Shown here piece by piece: positions 17,598 through 25,490 of a DNA stretch of 56,039 nt. Each line of letters opens with the position of its first letter. Within the stretch, counting starts at the first letter, position 1. A program made the position numbers and the translations under genes. Source of the DNA: Sandaracinaceae bacterium (GTDB lineage: Bacteria; Myxococcota_A; Polyangia; Polyangiales; Sandaracinaceae); the NCBI GenBank assembly GCA_019694315.1, contig JAIBCE010000009.1, positions 1 to 56,039 of the forward strand, read 5' to 3'. The notes under the pieces are model-generated. The model had not been told where the DNA came from, did no database searches, and was given only the letters and a program-made list of their open reading frames with translations.

Positions 17598-18329
17598 ATG
17601 AAGATCGTGAAGCTCGGGCCGCTCGACGTGCGCCTCGCAGGAGGGACCGATCGCGAAGGCGGAGGCACGGGGCCGCTCGTCGTCTTGTTCCACGGCTACG
17701 GCGCGCCCGGAGACGATCTCGCGGGCCTCTACCGTGGTCTCGACGTGGATCGTGCGGTGCGCTTCGCGTTCCCTGCAGCTCCTCACCTCCTCCAGGGCGG
17801 CTTCGACTTCAGCGCCTTCGGCATGGGCGCGCCTCGCGCGTGGTGGCACATCGACATCGCAGCCCTCGAAGAGGCGCTCGCGACGGGGCAGCACCGCGAT
17901 CTCACGCGCTCGATCCCCGAGGGCCTGCCGGAGGCGCGCGCGATGGCCTGCGAGACGCTCGATGCGCTCGAGAAGGAGCTCTCTCCTTCGCACGTGATCC
18001 TCGGCGGCTTCTCGCAGGGCGCGATGCTCGCGACCTCGATCGCGCTCGAGACCGAGCGCAAGCTCGACGGCCTCGTCGCCTTCAGCGGCACCTACCTCGC
18101 CGAGGACGTGTGGAAGCCCCGCATGCCCAAGCGCGCGGGCCTGCGCGCGGTCCTCACGCACGGCACCCACGATCCGCTGCTCCCCTTCGCCCTCTCCGAG
18201 AAGCTCGCGCGCGATCTCACCGAGGCAGGCCTCCGCACGCGCTTCGTGCCCTTCCGCGGACAGCACCAGATCCCGCCGGTCGCGCTCGCGGCGTTCGAGC
18301 AGCTCGTGCGCGAGATCGCGGCGGGCTGA
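17598..18329 (+). CDS. Alpha/beta-hydrolase, phospholipase/carboxylesterase family
   Basis: 243 aa, typical for this family. VVLFHGYGAPGDDL forms the oxyanion region, GGFSQGAML holds the nucleophile Ser in G-x-S-x-G, THGTHDPLLPF the acid Asp, and FRGQHQIPP the catalytic His. Such enzymes hydrolyse lysophospholipids or short acyl esters in the cytoplasm; no signal peptide is present. A TACAAC box ends eight bases before the ATG, so it may have its own promoter even though it follows the preceding gene by only 19 bp. It is convergent with the next gene, with a gap of only five bases. Confidence 0.9.
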   Translation: MKIVKLGPLDVRLAGGTDREGGGTGPLVVLFHGYGAPGDDLAGLYRGLDVDRAVRFAFPAAPHLLQGGFDFSAFGMGAPRAWWHIDIAALEEALATGQHRDLTRSIPEGLPEARAMACETLDALEKELSPSHVILGGFSQGAMLATSIALETERKLDGLVAFSGTYLAEDVWKPRMPKRAGLRAVLTHGTHDPLLPFALSEKLARDLTEAGLRTRFVPFRGQHQIPPVALAAFEQLVREIAAG

Positions 18330-18334
18330 CGCTC

Positions 18335-19435
18335 TCAGCCTGGCGGTGGTGGTGGGCCGATCACACGCGGCGGCGGGCTCTCGGGCCTCGTGCCCGTGGT
18401 CGTGTCGGTGATCAGCTCCACGATCCGCCCGACCTCGATCCACTCGAGCCGCGCCGTGACGCGCACCTCGCTCGCCGTCTCCTGGAACGAGATGCGCGCG
18501 AGCGCCGGGGCCAGGCCCAGGCCCTGGAGCAGCGCGCTCGTCGCCGGCCCGTGCACGATCCCCTCGAGGCTCGCCGCGAGCGAGGTCGTCGTCTGCGTCC
18601 CGCTCGGCACGAGCTCGCCCTCGAGCAGGATGCCTGCGCCCATCGTCGGCGAAGGCCCGATCGAGGCGCCGGTGAGGTGGATCGTGGCGATCCCGAGCGG
18701 CAGGCCCGGCATCGCGAGGCGGACCTCGCCGAGCTTGCCCGGATCGAACACGAGCACGGGATCGATGGGGCTCGCTGGGCTCGCGAGCTGCTCCACGAGC
18801 GTCGTCTGGGCGCGAGGCTCCGCGAGGCTCGGGAGCACGATGAGCTCCTGCGAGGCCCCGACGCACGCGCGGTGTCCTTGCCAAGGAGACGCGAATTCGG
18901 CCACGGAATAGGGCCCGCGCTCGATCCAGCCCGAGGCGCCGCTTTGCGTCGAGCCGCCGAGCACCGCGAACGAGACGACCTCGCGCGGCGTGTGCGCACG
19001 ACGTACGAGCGCCACGACGGACCACGCGTCCGACGTCACACCGCGGTCGCCGAGGCGTGCGCCCTGGGCCGTCGAGGCGACTGCGTCGAGGCCATCGACG
19101 GGATCGAAGCGTGACGCCGTCTCGGAGCGGAAGAGGCCCCCGCGACGCTGACCATCACGCAGCACGTCGGCGATGGGAGAGTCGCGCAGCGCGGCCACGT
19201 CGAGACGGAGAAAGAACGACGCATCGCGATCGAGCACGCTCGAGGTCGCGACCGCTCGGGTCGGGAGGTTGTCGTTGGTCGTGGCGAGGTCGTTCGCCGC
19301 GGTCGTGTCACGGCTCGGCGCCGCTCCGCACCCTGCGGAGCCGAGCGTCAGCGCAAACGTCAGCGCCCCCCATGCGAAGGGCGCGCTGCTCGTTTCGCAG
19401 CACGCCCTCGTTGCGCTCCGCTCGTCCCCGATCAC
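18335..19435 (-). CDS. Lipoprotein of unknown function, coupled to the TRAP-type binding protein
   Basis: 366 aa. A lipoprotein signal ends at TLGSAGC (about residue 36) after a charged N-terminus. The body has no motif I recognise; it alternates hydrophobic beta segments (SVVALVRR, VVSFAVLGG, IATIHLTGAS) and resembles the long beta-barrel-like 'DUF' lipoproteins of myxobacteria. The C-terminus is Pro-rich. Its GTG overlaps the stop codon of the upstream TRAP-type gene (GTGA), so the two are translationally coupled and probably act together at the envelope. The function is not known. Confidence 0.7.
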   Translation of the reverse strand: MIGDERSATRACCETSSAPFAWGALTFALTLGSAGCGAAPSRDTTAANDLATTNDNLPTRAVATSSVLDRDASFFLRLDVAALRDSPIADVLRDGQRRGGLFRSETASRFDPVDGLDAVASTAQGARLGDRGVTSDAWSVVALVRRAHTPREVVSFAVLGGSTQSGASGWIERGPYSVAEFASPWQGHRACVGASQELIVLPSLAEPRAQTTLVEQLASPASPIDPVLVFDPGKLGEVRLAMPGLPLGIATIHLTGASIGPSPTMGAGILLEGELVPSGTQTTTSLAASLEGIVHGPATSALLQGLGLAPALARISFQETASEVRVTARLEWIEVGRIVELITDTTTGTRPESPPPRVIGPPPPPG

Positions 19436-20445
19436 TGCTCGCCGAACGCCGCCGCGCGGGCGATGAGGCCCGGATCCGCGATCTGCGAGGCCACGCGCTC
19501 ACGCACCTGACGGCCCACCGCACGCCACGCGTTCACGTCGGCCGGCGACATCTGCACCACCGTCATGCCTCGCTCGCGCAGGGCCGCGATCGACTCCTGC
19601 TCCGCCCGCGCTGCGTTGCGTCGCGCGAGGCCGTGGAACTGCGTGCCCGTCTCGGTGAGCACCGTCTGCTGCTCGGGCGTGAGCGACTGGAACGTGCGCT
19701 CCGAGATCACGCTGCCGCCCACGAGGATGGCCACCGGCGTGTCGGCCATGTGCGTCGCGTGCGAGCCCCACTGCAGGGCCACCGCGACGGCGGGCGGCGC
19801 GAGGAAGGTGTCGATGCGGCCGGTCTGGAGGCCACCGAGCACCTCCGGCACCGACATCGCCACGGTGTTCGTGCGGACGATCTGGAAGACCGTCGGCAGG
19901 ATGATGTCGTCGGTGCGCAGCCAGAAGTGGCACGGCGCCAGATCCGCAGGCGTGTGGATCTCGCGGCGCGAGAAGAGGTGCGCCTGTCCCACGTCGGCCC
20001 AGCCCAGCATGCGGAAGCCCTGCTGGATCATGCCCGCCTCGACCTCACCCGCGAGCGCCTCGCGCGCGCGCTGCACCTGCTCGTAGCGGCGGAACGTGCC
20101 CGGCAGCTGGAAGATCAGCGCGGGGCGATGGATCTGTGCGAGGCCCGTCGACGTCACGCCGCCGGCGTCGAGACGGCCGGAGCGGATCTTGCGGATCACC
20201 TCGGCCTCGTCGCCCTGCACGCCGCCCGCGTAGAAGCGGATCTGGAGGCCGCGATCGGTGCGTCGACGGATCTCGCGGTTCCACGCCTCGAGCCCTCGCA
20301 TGATGCCGGAGCCGGGCGGTGCGAGCGTGGCGAACGTGATCGTGCGCGTCTGGGGCGCGTCCTGCGCCACGATCGGCGCATCCGGCACGGTGAGGAGGAC
20401 GATCGCGAGCAGGGCAGTGAGCGACAGCGAGACGGTACGGCGCAT
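19432..20445 (-). CDS. TRAP-type (DctP-like) periplasmic solute-binding protein
   Basis: 337 aa with a cleavable signal peptide (ending near PDAPIVAQ) and no lipobox. ITFATLAPPGSGIMRGLEAW, YAGGVQGDEAEVIRKIRSG and GLQTGRIDTFLAPP follow the DctP fold, in which a small organic acid is normally bound by an Arg in the cleft. TRAP systems also need DctQ and DctM membrane subunits, and neither is in the window. Instead a lipoprotein gene is coupled directly after it. Some bacteria use DctP-like proteins with outer-membrane lipoprotein partners; whether that applies here is inference. TATCGT ends seven bases before the ATG, giving it a possible promoter of its own inside the 19-bp gap after the copper monooxygenase-like gene. 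Confidence 0.85.
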   Translation of the reverse strand: MRRTVSLSLTALLAIVLLTVPDAPIVAQDAPQTRTITFATLAPPGSGIMRGLEAWNREIRRRTDRGLQIRFYAGGVQGDEAEVIRKIRSGRLDAGGVTSTGLAQIHRPALIFQLPGTFRRYEQVQRAREALAGEVEAGMIQQGFRMLGWADVGQAHLFSRREIHTPADLAPCHFWLRTDDIILPTVFQIVRTNTVAMSVPEVLGGLQTGRIDTFLAPPAVAVALQWGSHATHMADTPVAILVGGSVISERTFQSLTPEQQTVLTETGTQFHGLARRNAARAEQESIAALRERGMTVVQMSPADVNAWRAVGRQVRERVASQIADPGLIARAAAFGEQ

Positions 20446-20464
20446 GCCGCGAACGATACGCGAT

Positions 20465-22291
20465 TCAGGGCATGCGGCGGAACGCGAACTGCGACCAGAG
20501 CGTTTGCCCCGGCACCATGTCGGTCTGGAATTGCACCGTGAGCACGTCGCCCTCGAGGCCCCAGTGGAGGTTCACGCTGCCCGTGCCTCCGCAGGTGAGC
20601 GGTGCACGAAGGGGCGACGCGGAGGCATCGAATTCCGCGGCGAATTCGAAGTGTGCGGGCCCGCCGAAGCGGACGCCCGAGTCGCTCTTCACCACGCTGT
20701 CCTGCCACACGTCGTAGGTGAGCACGCCGCCCTGCACGATCACCTGACCGCGCGAGAGCGAGTAGGTGGTCGCCGTGTCGATCGTGCCGATCGGCGTGCT
20801 CAGGCCGGTCACGTACGCGTCGGCGCTCTCGAGCAGGTAGCGGCCGTCGGGCACCGGCGCCACGGCGCCGAGCGGCGGGGGCTCGGACGCCTCGACCCAC
20901 GCGCCGCGCACGAGCGGCACGTCGGTGCTCGTGCCCATCGGCAGACACGCGCTCGGCAGGTACGCGACGTCGGTCGGGTTGTCGTCGTCGCCCTCGTCGC
21001 AGTAGCGCGCGCTCGGCGGCGGCGTGACGTACGCGAAGTCGAAGCACATCTCGTCGGTCGTGTTCTCGCCCACCGAGACCGTGTCGGACGTGTCGTTCTG
21101 GAACGAGCAGCGCGTCGTGATCACGTCGCCCGTGTGGAGCTCGGTCGTGAGGTCGTAGAAGAGCTGCGTGCCGAAGTCCCAGCCCGAGAGGTCGATGATC
21201 GCCGCGCGCGTTCCGTCGGTGCGCTCGAGGCCCTGGTGGAAATTCGTGCCGAGCAGGTGCATGTGCGGCATGCCCGCGAAGAGGCGCGAGTCCTCTCGCA
21301 CCGTGCAGCGGCTCTCCACGTTGCGGCGCATGCGCGCCGGGATCGCGAACTGCGTCGGGCCCATCGCGATCATGCCGTACTCGGGTCCCTCGGTCGGGCC
21401 GAGGTAGAGGCGCACGCCCGACGAGTCGCGGACGTCGGGCAGCGAGGCGCCGTTGTTGTAGTGGATCTGCACGATGAAGCGCTCGCCCGGCGAGACGCGC
21501 AGACCGCCCTCGGGGAACTCCATCGCCGACTGCCCCGGCGCCCACGCGTAGAGGTACTGCGAGCCCGGCGGCATGCCGCTTCCGTCGTAGCAGTCGTAGT
21601 CACCGTCGGGCGCGTGCCGATCGGGATCGCGCAGGAGCACGAGGTGATGGAGCACGCGCGTCTCGTCGTAGATCATCTCGAAGCGCCGCACGAAGCGGTC
21701 CTCGGCCACGTCCGCGTCGAACACGAAGCAGCGGTACTCGTCGCGCACGTCGGGGCCCACCGCGTGCTCGTTTGCCTGGAAATCCAGGGTCTCGAGGCCC
21801 GTCGGCGGTGTCTCGCTCGCGAGCACGGGCGGCGCGCTCGCCACGAGGCCCGTGCTCGGCGCCACGTCCACCGCCCCGCAGCTCGCCCAGCCCGCGATCG
21901 CGTCCGCGTCGCCCTCGGGGATCCGCGGCATGCCCACCGGCGGCATCGTGCCGTCGTGGAGGCGCGTCGCGATGTGATCCACGAGGCGCGCTCCCCCCTC
22001 GCCCTCGGCGAGTAGCGTGGGCAGATCGAAGAGGCCCGTCGTCGCCCCGAAATTGGGCGTGTCGCCGTGGCACTGCCCGCAGTAGCGCTCCATGCGCGGC
22101 AGCACGTCGGTCCTGAACGTGGCCTCGTCGGGGACGCAGCGCGGCGCGTCGACCGCGGCCGCCGCGTCGCCTCCTGCGTCCGCGCCCTCCGCGGCGGGCC
22201 CGCAGCCCGCCATCCCCGTCATGCCCACCACGGTGGCGCACACGGCGAGCGCGTCACGGGTCGAGACCTCGAGCTTCCACGACTTCGGCAT
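20465..22291 (-). CDS. Copper type II monooxygenase-like (PHM-type) lipoprotein with a cytochrome c-like N-terminus
   Basis: 608 aa. Lipoprotein signal to Cys30 (TGMAGC). Residues 71-75 are CGQCH, a single heme c site, with MPP near 116-118 as a possible axial Met region. From residue 190 a two-domain copper oxygenase fold is indicated: HHLVLL at 215-220, QIHYNN at 275-280 and MPHMHLLG at 341-348 match the His clusters of the ascorbate-dependent (peptidylglycine/dopamine) monooxygenase family. Many Cys residues suggest disulfides. The heme domain could deliver electrons to the copper sites, replacing ascorbate. Substrate unknown. I chose the ATG that gives the shorter signal; an upstream in-frame start adds 12 residues. 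Confidence 0.82.
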   Translation of the reverse strand: MPKSWKLEVSTRDALAVCATVVGMTGMAGCGPAAEGADAGGDAAAAVDAPRCVPDEATFRTDVLPRMERYCGQCHGDTPNFGATTGLFDLPTLLAEGEGGARLVDHIATRLHDGTMPPVGMPRIPEGDADAIAGWASCGAVDVAPSTGLVASAPPVLASETPPTGLETLDFQANEHAVGPDVRDEYRCFVFDADVAEDRFVRRFEMIYDETRVLHHLVLLRDPDRHAPDGDYDCYDGSGMPPGSQYLYAWAPGQSAMEFPEGGLRVSPGERFIVQIHYNNGASLPDVRDSSGVRLYLGPTEGPEYGMIAMGPTQFAIPARMRRNVESRCTVREDSRLFAGMPHMHLLGTNFHQGLERTDGTRAAIIDLSGWDFGTQLFYDLTTELHTGDVITTRCSFQNDTSDTVSVGENTTDEMCFDFAYVTPPPSARYCDEGDDDNPTDVAYLPSACLPMGTSTDVPLVRGAWVEASEPPPLGAVAPVPDGRYLLESADAYVTGLSTPIGTIDTATTYSLSRGQVIVQGGVLTYDVWQDSVVKSDSGVRFGGPAHFEFAAEFDASASPLRAPLTCGGTGSVNLHWGLEGDVLTVQFQTDMVPGQTLWSQFAFRRMP

Positions 22292-22444
22292 GCGCCCGAC
22301 TCTGAAGGTCGGCCGCGCCCGATGCACGCGGAGATTCGTGGAGAAACGTTGAACATCACGCGCCCCCGGGCCCCAGCGCAGGCGAAGCCCGCAGGCCAGG
22401 CTTCCGAACCTCCGCGCTGCGCGAGGATCCCCGGACGGAGTCGA

Positions 22445-24490
22445 TCAGAGGGGGACGAACGCCGTCCCGCTCACGGTCGCGAGGCCGGTGGCCCGAAAGG
22501 GATGTCGCTGCGCGTCGAGCCCACCGCTCGCCCCCAGCGTGGGCGTTCCGGCCGACGAGGTCGTGAGCCACCGCGCCACGTCGCTGCGTCCCTGCGCCCC
22601 CGCGAGCACCGCGCGGCGCACGAGGCCGAAGGCGTCGAACGCGTACGCCGAGAACGTGTCCGGCTCGCTCTGGAACTGCGCGCGGTACGCGCTCGCGAAG
22701 CTCGCGAGATCGGTGGGCACCGCATCGCTCGGTGGCGTGGGCGTCGTCGCGCTCGCCCCGCTGGCGGGCACCGCAGGCACGAGGAACGGCGCGGCGAAGA
22801 TCGCCCCCTGGAGGTAGCGGCCCGAGCTCGCGGGCAGGCGCGCGTCGAGGCCCACCGAGGGCACGAGCACCTGCACGGCCCGCGGTCGTACCGCGGTACG
22901 ACCACGACGCGACGTGGGCGCGCCCTCGGGCACCGAGCCTGGCGCCCACAGGCCCACCGTCGCGAGCGCCGGCGCGACGAGCGCGATCCGTGGCCCCGCG
23001 TCGGCGATCACGATCGCGTCCGGGCTCGCGGCATGCACGCGGCCCACCTCGGCGGTGAAGCTCGTCGCGGTCGCTGCATACGACTCGTCGGCCACGATCG
23101 TCGCGCCATGCGCCTCGGCCTCGCGACGCACGATCGCCGCCACGCGCTGACCCCACCGTGAGCTCGGGTGCATGACCGCGAACGCGTGCGAGCCCCGCGA
23201 GAGCGCCTGCGCCACGAGCGTCGTGAGCTCGTCGTCGAGCGTCGGGTGCAGGCGGAACACGAGCGGTGACTGCACGGCCGTGTCGCTCGCCGCGAGCGAG
23301 ATCATCGGCACACCGAGCTCCGCGGCGCGCGCGGCCGCGGCCTCGGCGCACGCAGGATCGAGCGGCCCCACGATCGCCACCGCGCGGTGCACCGACACGA
23401 GCTCGTCCACCGCGCGCACGGCCCGCTCGGGCTCGCCCGCGTCGTCGCGGAAGACGAGCTGCGGCGCGTCGGGAGGCTGCGGCCCGTGGCCTGGCGTGCC
23501 TGCCGCGAGCATGAGCCCGCGCAGCGCGCGCTGACCGATCTCTCTCGCCGGCCCCGAGAGCGGCAGGATCGCGCCGATCACCCGTAGATCGGCCTGCGCG
23601 ATGCGCTCCGCCCGCGACACGAGCGTCGCCAGCGTTCCATCGAGGGGGATGCCGCGTTCCGCGAGATCGCTCGCGATCGCGCGCACACGCTCCACGTCCC
23701 CCGTGTCGTGCGCACGTCGCAGCGCCCGCTCCGCCACGTGTCGCCAGGCGTGCCCCGAGCGACGCAGCGTGTCGTACGCGAGGTCCACCTGATCGTCGCG
23801 GAGCTGGCGGGCCGCCACCTCGCGGATGCGCTCGAGCACCTCGGGCTGCTCGCGCTCGTCGGTCGCGTCGAGGCGCGCATCGAGCGCTCCGAGCGCCATC
23901 ACGTGCTGTTCCGTCGCGAGCGCCGCGGTCGCGAGCGTGTCGAGGAGCAGGCGCGTCTCTTCGGGATCGGTCGTGTGTCCGAGCAGCGGCGCGAGCACGG
24001 GCACCGCGTCGGCCGATCGACCGTGGAGGTGCAGGGCGACGCCGCGATAGAGCGCGGCCCGCTCGCTCACCACGGGGTCGCCCCCCTGCTGCGCGAGCTC
24101 GAGCTCACGGAGCGCCTCGTCGTAGTGCCCGAGGCCCACCGCGATGCGACCCAGGCCGAGGTGCGCGAGCGGCGTGATCCGATCGCTCGGATGACGCGCC
24201 ACGAGCTCGCGATAGCGGCCCGCGGCCTCGTCCACGTGACCCTCGTTCGCCGCGCGATCCGCTTCTCGCAGAAGGCGATCCGCGTCCTCGTCCTCCGTGG
24301 AGAGCGGCGCCATCACCTGCAGCTCCTGCCCCTGGTGCGGGCAGCCCGCGCTCGCGAGCGGCACGAGCACGAGCGCCGCGAGCGCGGCGATCAGCACCCG
24401 CAGCGGCGCCACCGCGCGCACGCTGGCACGCAGAGGGAAGGGCAGAGTCGTGGGCACCGTCGTCGAGGACGCGAGCATCGCGGGGAGCAT
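22445..24490 (-). CDS. LpoA-like lipoprotein: TPR region plus type 1 periplasmic-binding-protein domain
   Basis: 681 aa. Lipoprotein signal to Cys50 (LASAGC). Residues about 65-300 are helical repeats of TPR type (READRAANEGHVDEAAGRYR, LGRIAVGLGHYDEALRELE). From about 310 (LRVIGAILPLSGPAREIGQ) the protein is a type 1 periplasmic binding fold related to branched-chain amino acid receptors. This TPR + PBP1 order is that of LpoA, the outer-membrane activator of peptidoglycan synthase PBP1a, so a cell-wall role is the best inference. The predicted loop near residue 530 encodes SRRGRTAVRPR, an odd Arg-rich insertion made by a 20-bp palindrome. The tandem repeat array lies directly upstream. Confidence 0.82.
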   Translation of the reverse strand: MLPAMLASSTTVPTTLPFPLRASVRAVAPLRVLIAALAALVLVPLASAGCPHQGQELQVMAPLSTEDEDADRLLREADRAANEGHVDEAAGRYRELVARHPSDRITPLAHLGLGRIAVGLGHYDEALRELELAQQGGDPVVSERAALYRGVALHLHGRSADAVPVLAPLLGHTTDPEETRLLLDTLATAALATEQHVMALGALDARLDATDEREQPEVLERIREVAARQLRDDQVDLAYDTLRRSGHAWRHVAERALRRAHDTGDVERVRAIASDLAERGIPLDGTLATLVSRAERIAQADLRVIGAILPLSGPAREIGQRALRGLMLAAGTPGHGPQPPDAPQLVFRDDAGEPERAVRAVDELVSVHRAVAIVGPLDPACAEAAAARAAELGVPMISLAASDTAVQSPLVFRLHPTLDDELTTLVAQALSRGSHAFAVMHPSSRWGQRVAAIVRREAEAHGATIVADESYAATATSFTAEVGRVHAASPDAIVIADAGPRIALVAPALATVGLWAPGSVPEGAPTSRRGRTAVRPRAVQVLVPSVGLDARLPASSGRYLQGAIFAAPFLVPAVPASGASATTPTPPSDAVPTDLASFASAYRAQFQSEPDTFSAYAFDAFGLVRRAVLAGAQGRSDVARWLTTSSAGTPTLGASGGLDAQRHPFRATGLATVSGTAFVPL
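22884..22903. repeat. Perfect 20-bp palindrome inside the LpoA-like gene
   Basis: GGTCGTACCG followed at once by CGGTACGACC, a perfect inverted repeat with no spacer. It is in frame and encodes part of the Arg-rich stretch RRGRTAVRPR, which is out of character with the rest of the binding-protein domain. It may be a regulatory or mobile palindrome inserted in a tolerant surface loop. Confidence 0.6.
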
Positions 24491-24550
24491 TCAACGAACC
24501 GCCCGCGCCGCAAACTTCCTGACCCCGGCCGCTCCGTCGCCCACGCTCCA

Positions 24551-25490
24551 GCGCGCGCCGAAAGGCCACCGCACGTGAGCCTCGGCATGCTCGCGCCTGA
24601 TCTGCCCCTCGCATCCGCCCCCCCAGCAGCAGAGCGCGACCTCCCCGTGCCTCACGGACGCACCCTCGGAGGCGCGAGCCAGTCGGTTCTCGCTTCAAAT
24701 CAAGCAGGGACATGGAGGTACGCGCCGCGACGGACGTTCGCGTGAGCCTCTGCATGCTCGCGTCTGATCGGGCGTCGGATCCGCAGAGCGCGACCTCCCC
24801 GTGCCTCACGGACGCACCCTCGGAGGCGCGAGCCAGTCGGTTCTCGCTTCAAATCAAGCAGGAACATGGAGGTACGCGCCGAAAGGCCACCGCGCGTGAG
24901 CCTCGGCATGCTCGCGTCTGATCTGCCCCTCGATCCGCAGAACGCGACCTCCCCGTGCCTCACGGACGCACCCTCGGAGGCGCGAGCCAGTCGGTTCTCG
25001 CTTCAAATCAAGCAGGAACATGGAGGCACGCGCCGCGACGCCACCGCGCGTGAGCCTCGGCATCGTCGCGTCCGCGCTGCCCCTCGATCCGCAGAGCGCG
25101 ACCTCGCCGTGCCTCACGGACGCACCGTCAGAGGCGCGAGCCAGTCGGTTCTCGCTTCAAATCAAGCAGGAACATGGAGGCACGCGCCGTGACGGACGTT
25201 CGCGTGAGCCTCGGCATGCTCGCGTCTGATCTCGGATCGCAGAGCGCGACATCCCCGTGCCTCACGGGTGCATCCTCGGAGGCGCGAGCCAGTCTGTTTC
25301 CGCTTCAAATCAAGCAGGGACATGGAGGTACGCGCCGCGACGGACGTTCGCGTGAGCCTCGGCATGCTCGCGTCTGCTCTGCCCCTCGAATCGCAGAGCG
25401 CGACCTCCCCGTGCCTCACGGACGCAGCGCCAAAGGCGCGAGCCGGTCCGTTCATGCTCCGGATCGAGCAGGGACATGGAGGTGCCAGCG
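24551..25490. repeat. Six-copy tandem array of ~154-bp repeats
   Basis: The landmark CATGGAGG recurs at 24711, 24865, 25019, 25173, 25321 and 25475: spacing 154, 154, 154, 148, 154. The first, outermost unit is about 13 bp longer. All copies share CCGTG-cct-CACGG (for example 24645-24657), a perfect 5-bp hairpin, then the GGCGCGAGCC block and, in five of six, CTTCAAATCAAGCAGG. A second stem, GAGC-ctcggcat-GCTC, is kept in most copies. On the minus strand each unit reads MxLLDLKREPTGSRLRGC... for about 55 codons, and each frame's TGA lies 14 bases inside the next unit's frame. The array fills the space between the FG-GAP gene stop and the LpoA-like gene start, both on the minus strand. No transposase or spacer-like sequence is present. 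Confidence 0.93.

Noticed and set aside
14606..17668. Minus-strand open frame of about 1,020 codons
   Set aside because: It is antisense to four plus-strand genes with clear features and has the Arg/Glu/Ala composition of a GC-rich shadow frame.
18335..20541. Long plus-strand frames opposite the TRAP-type protein and lipoprotein
   Set aside because: They are shadows; the minus strand has a signal peptide, family motifs and coupled starts.
24551..25490. CRISPR array
   Set aside because: Whole 154-bp units are alike; there are no short direct repeats with unique spacers, and no cas genes.
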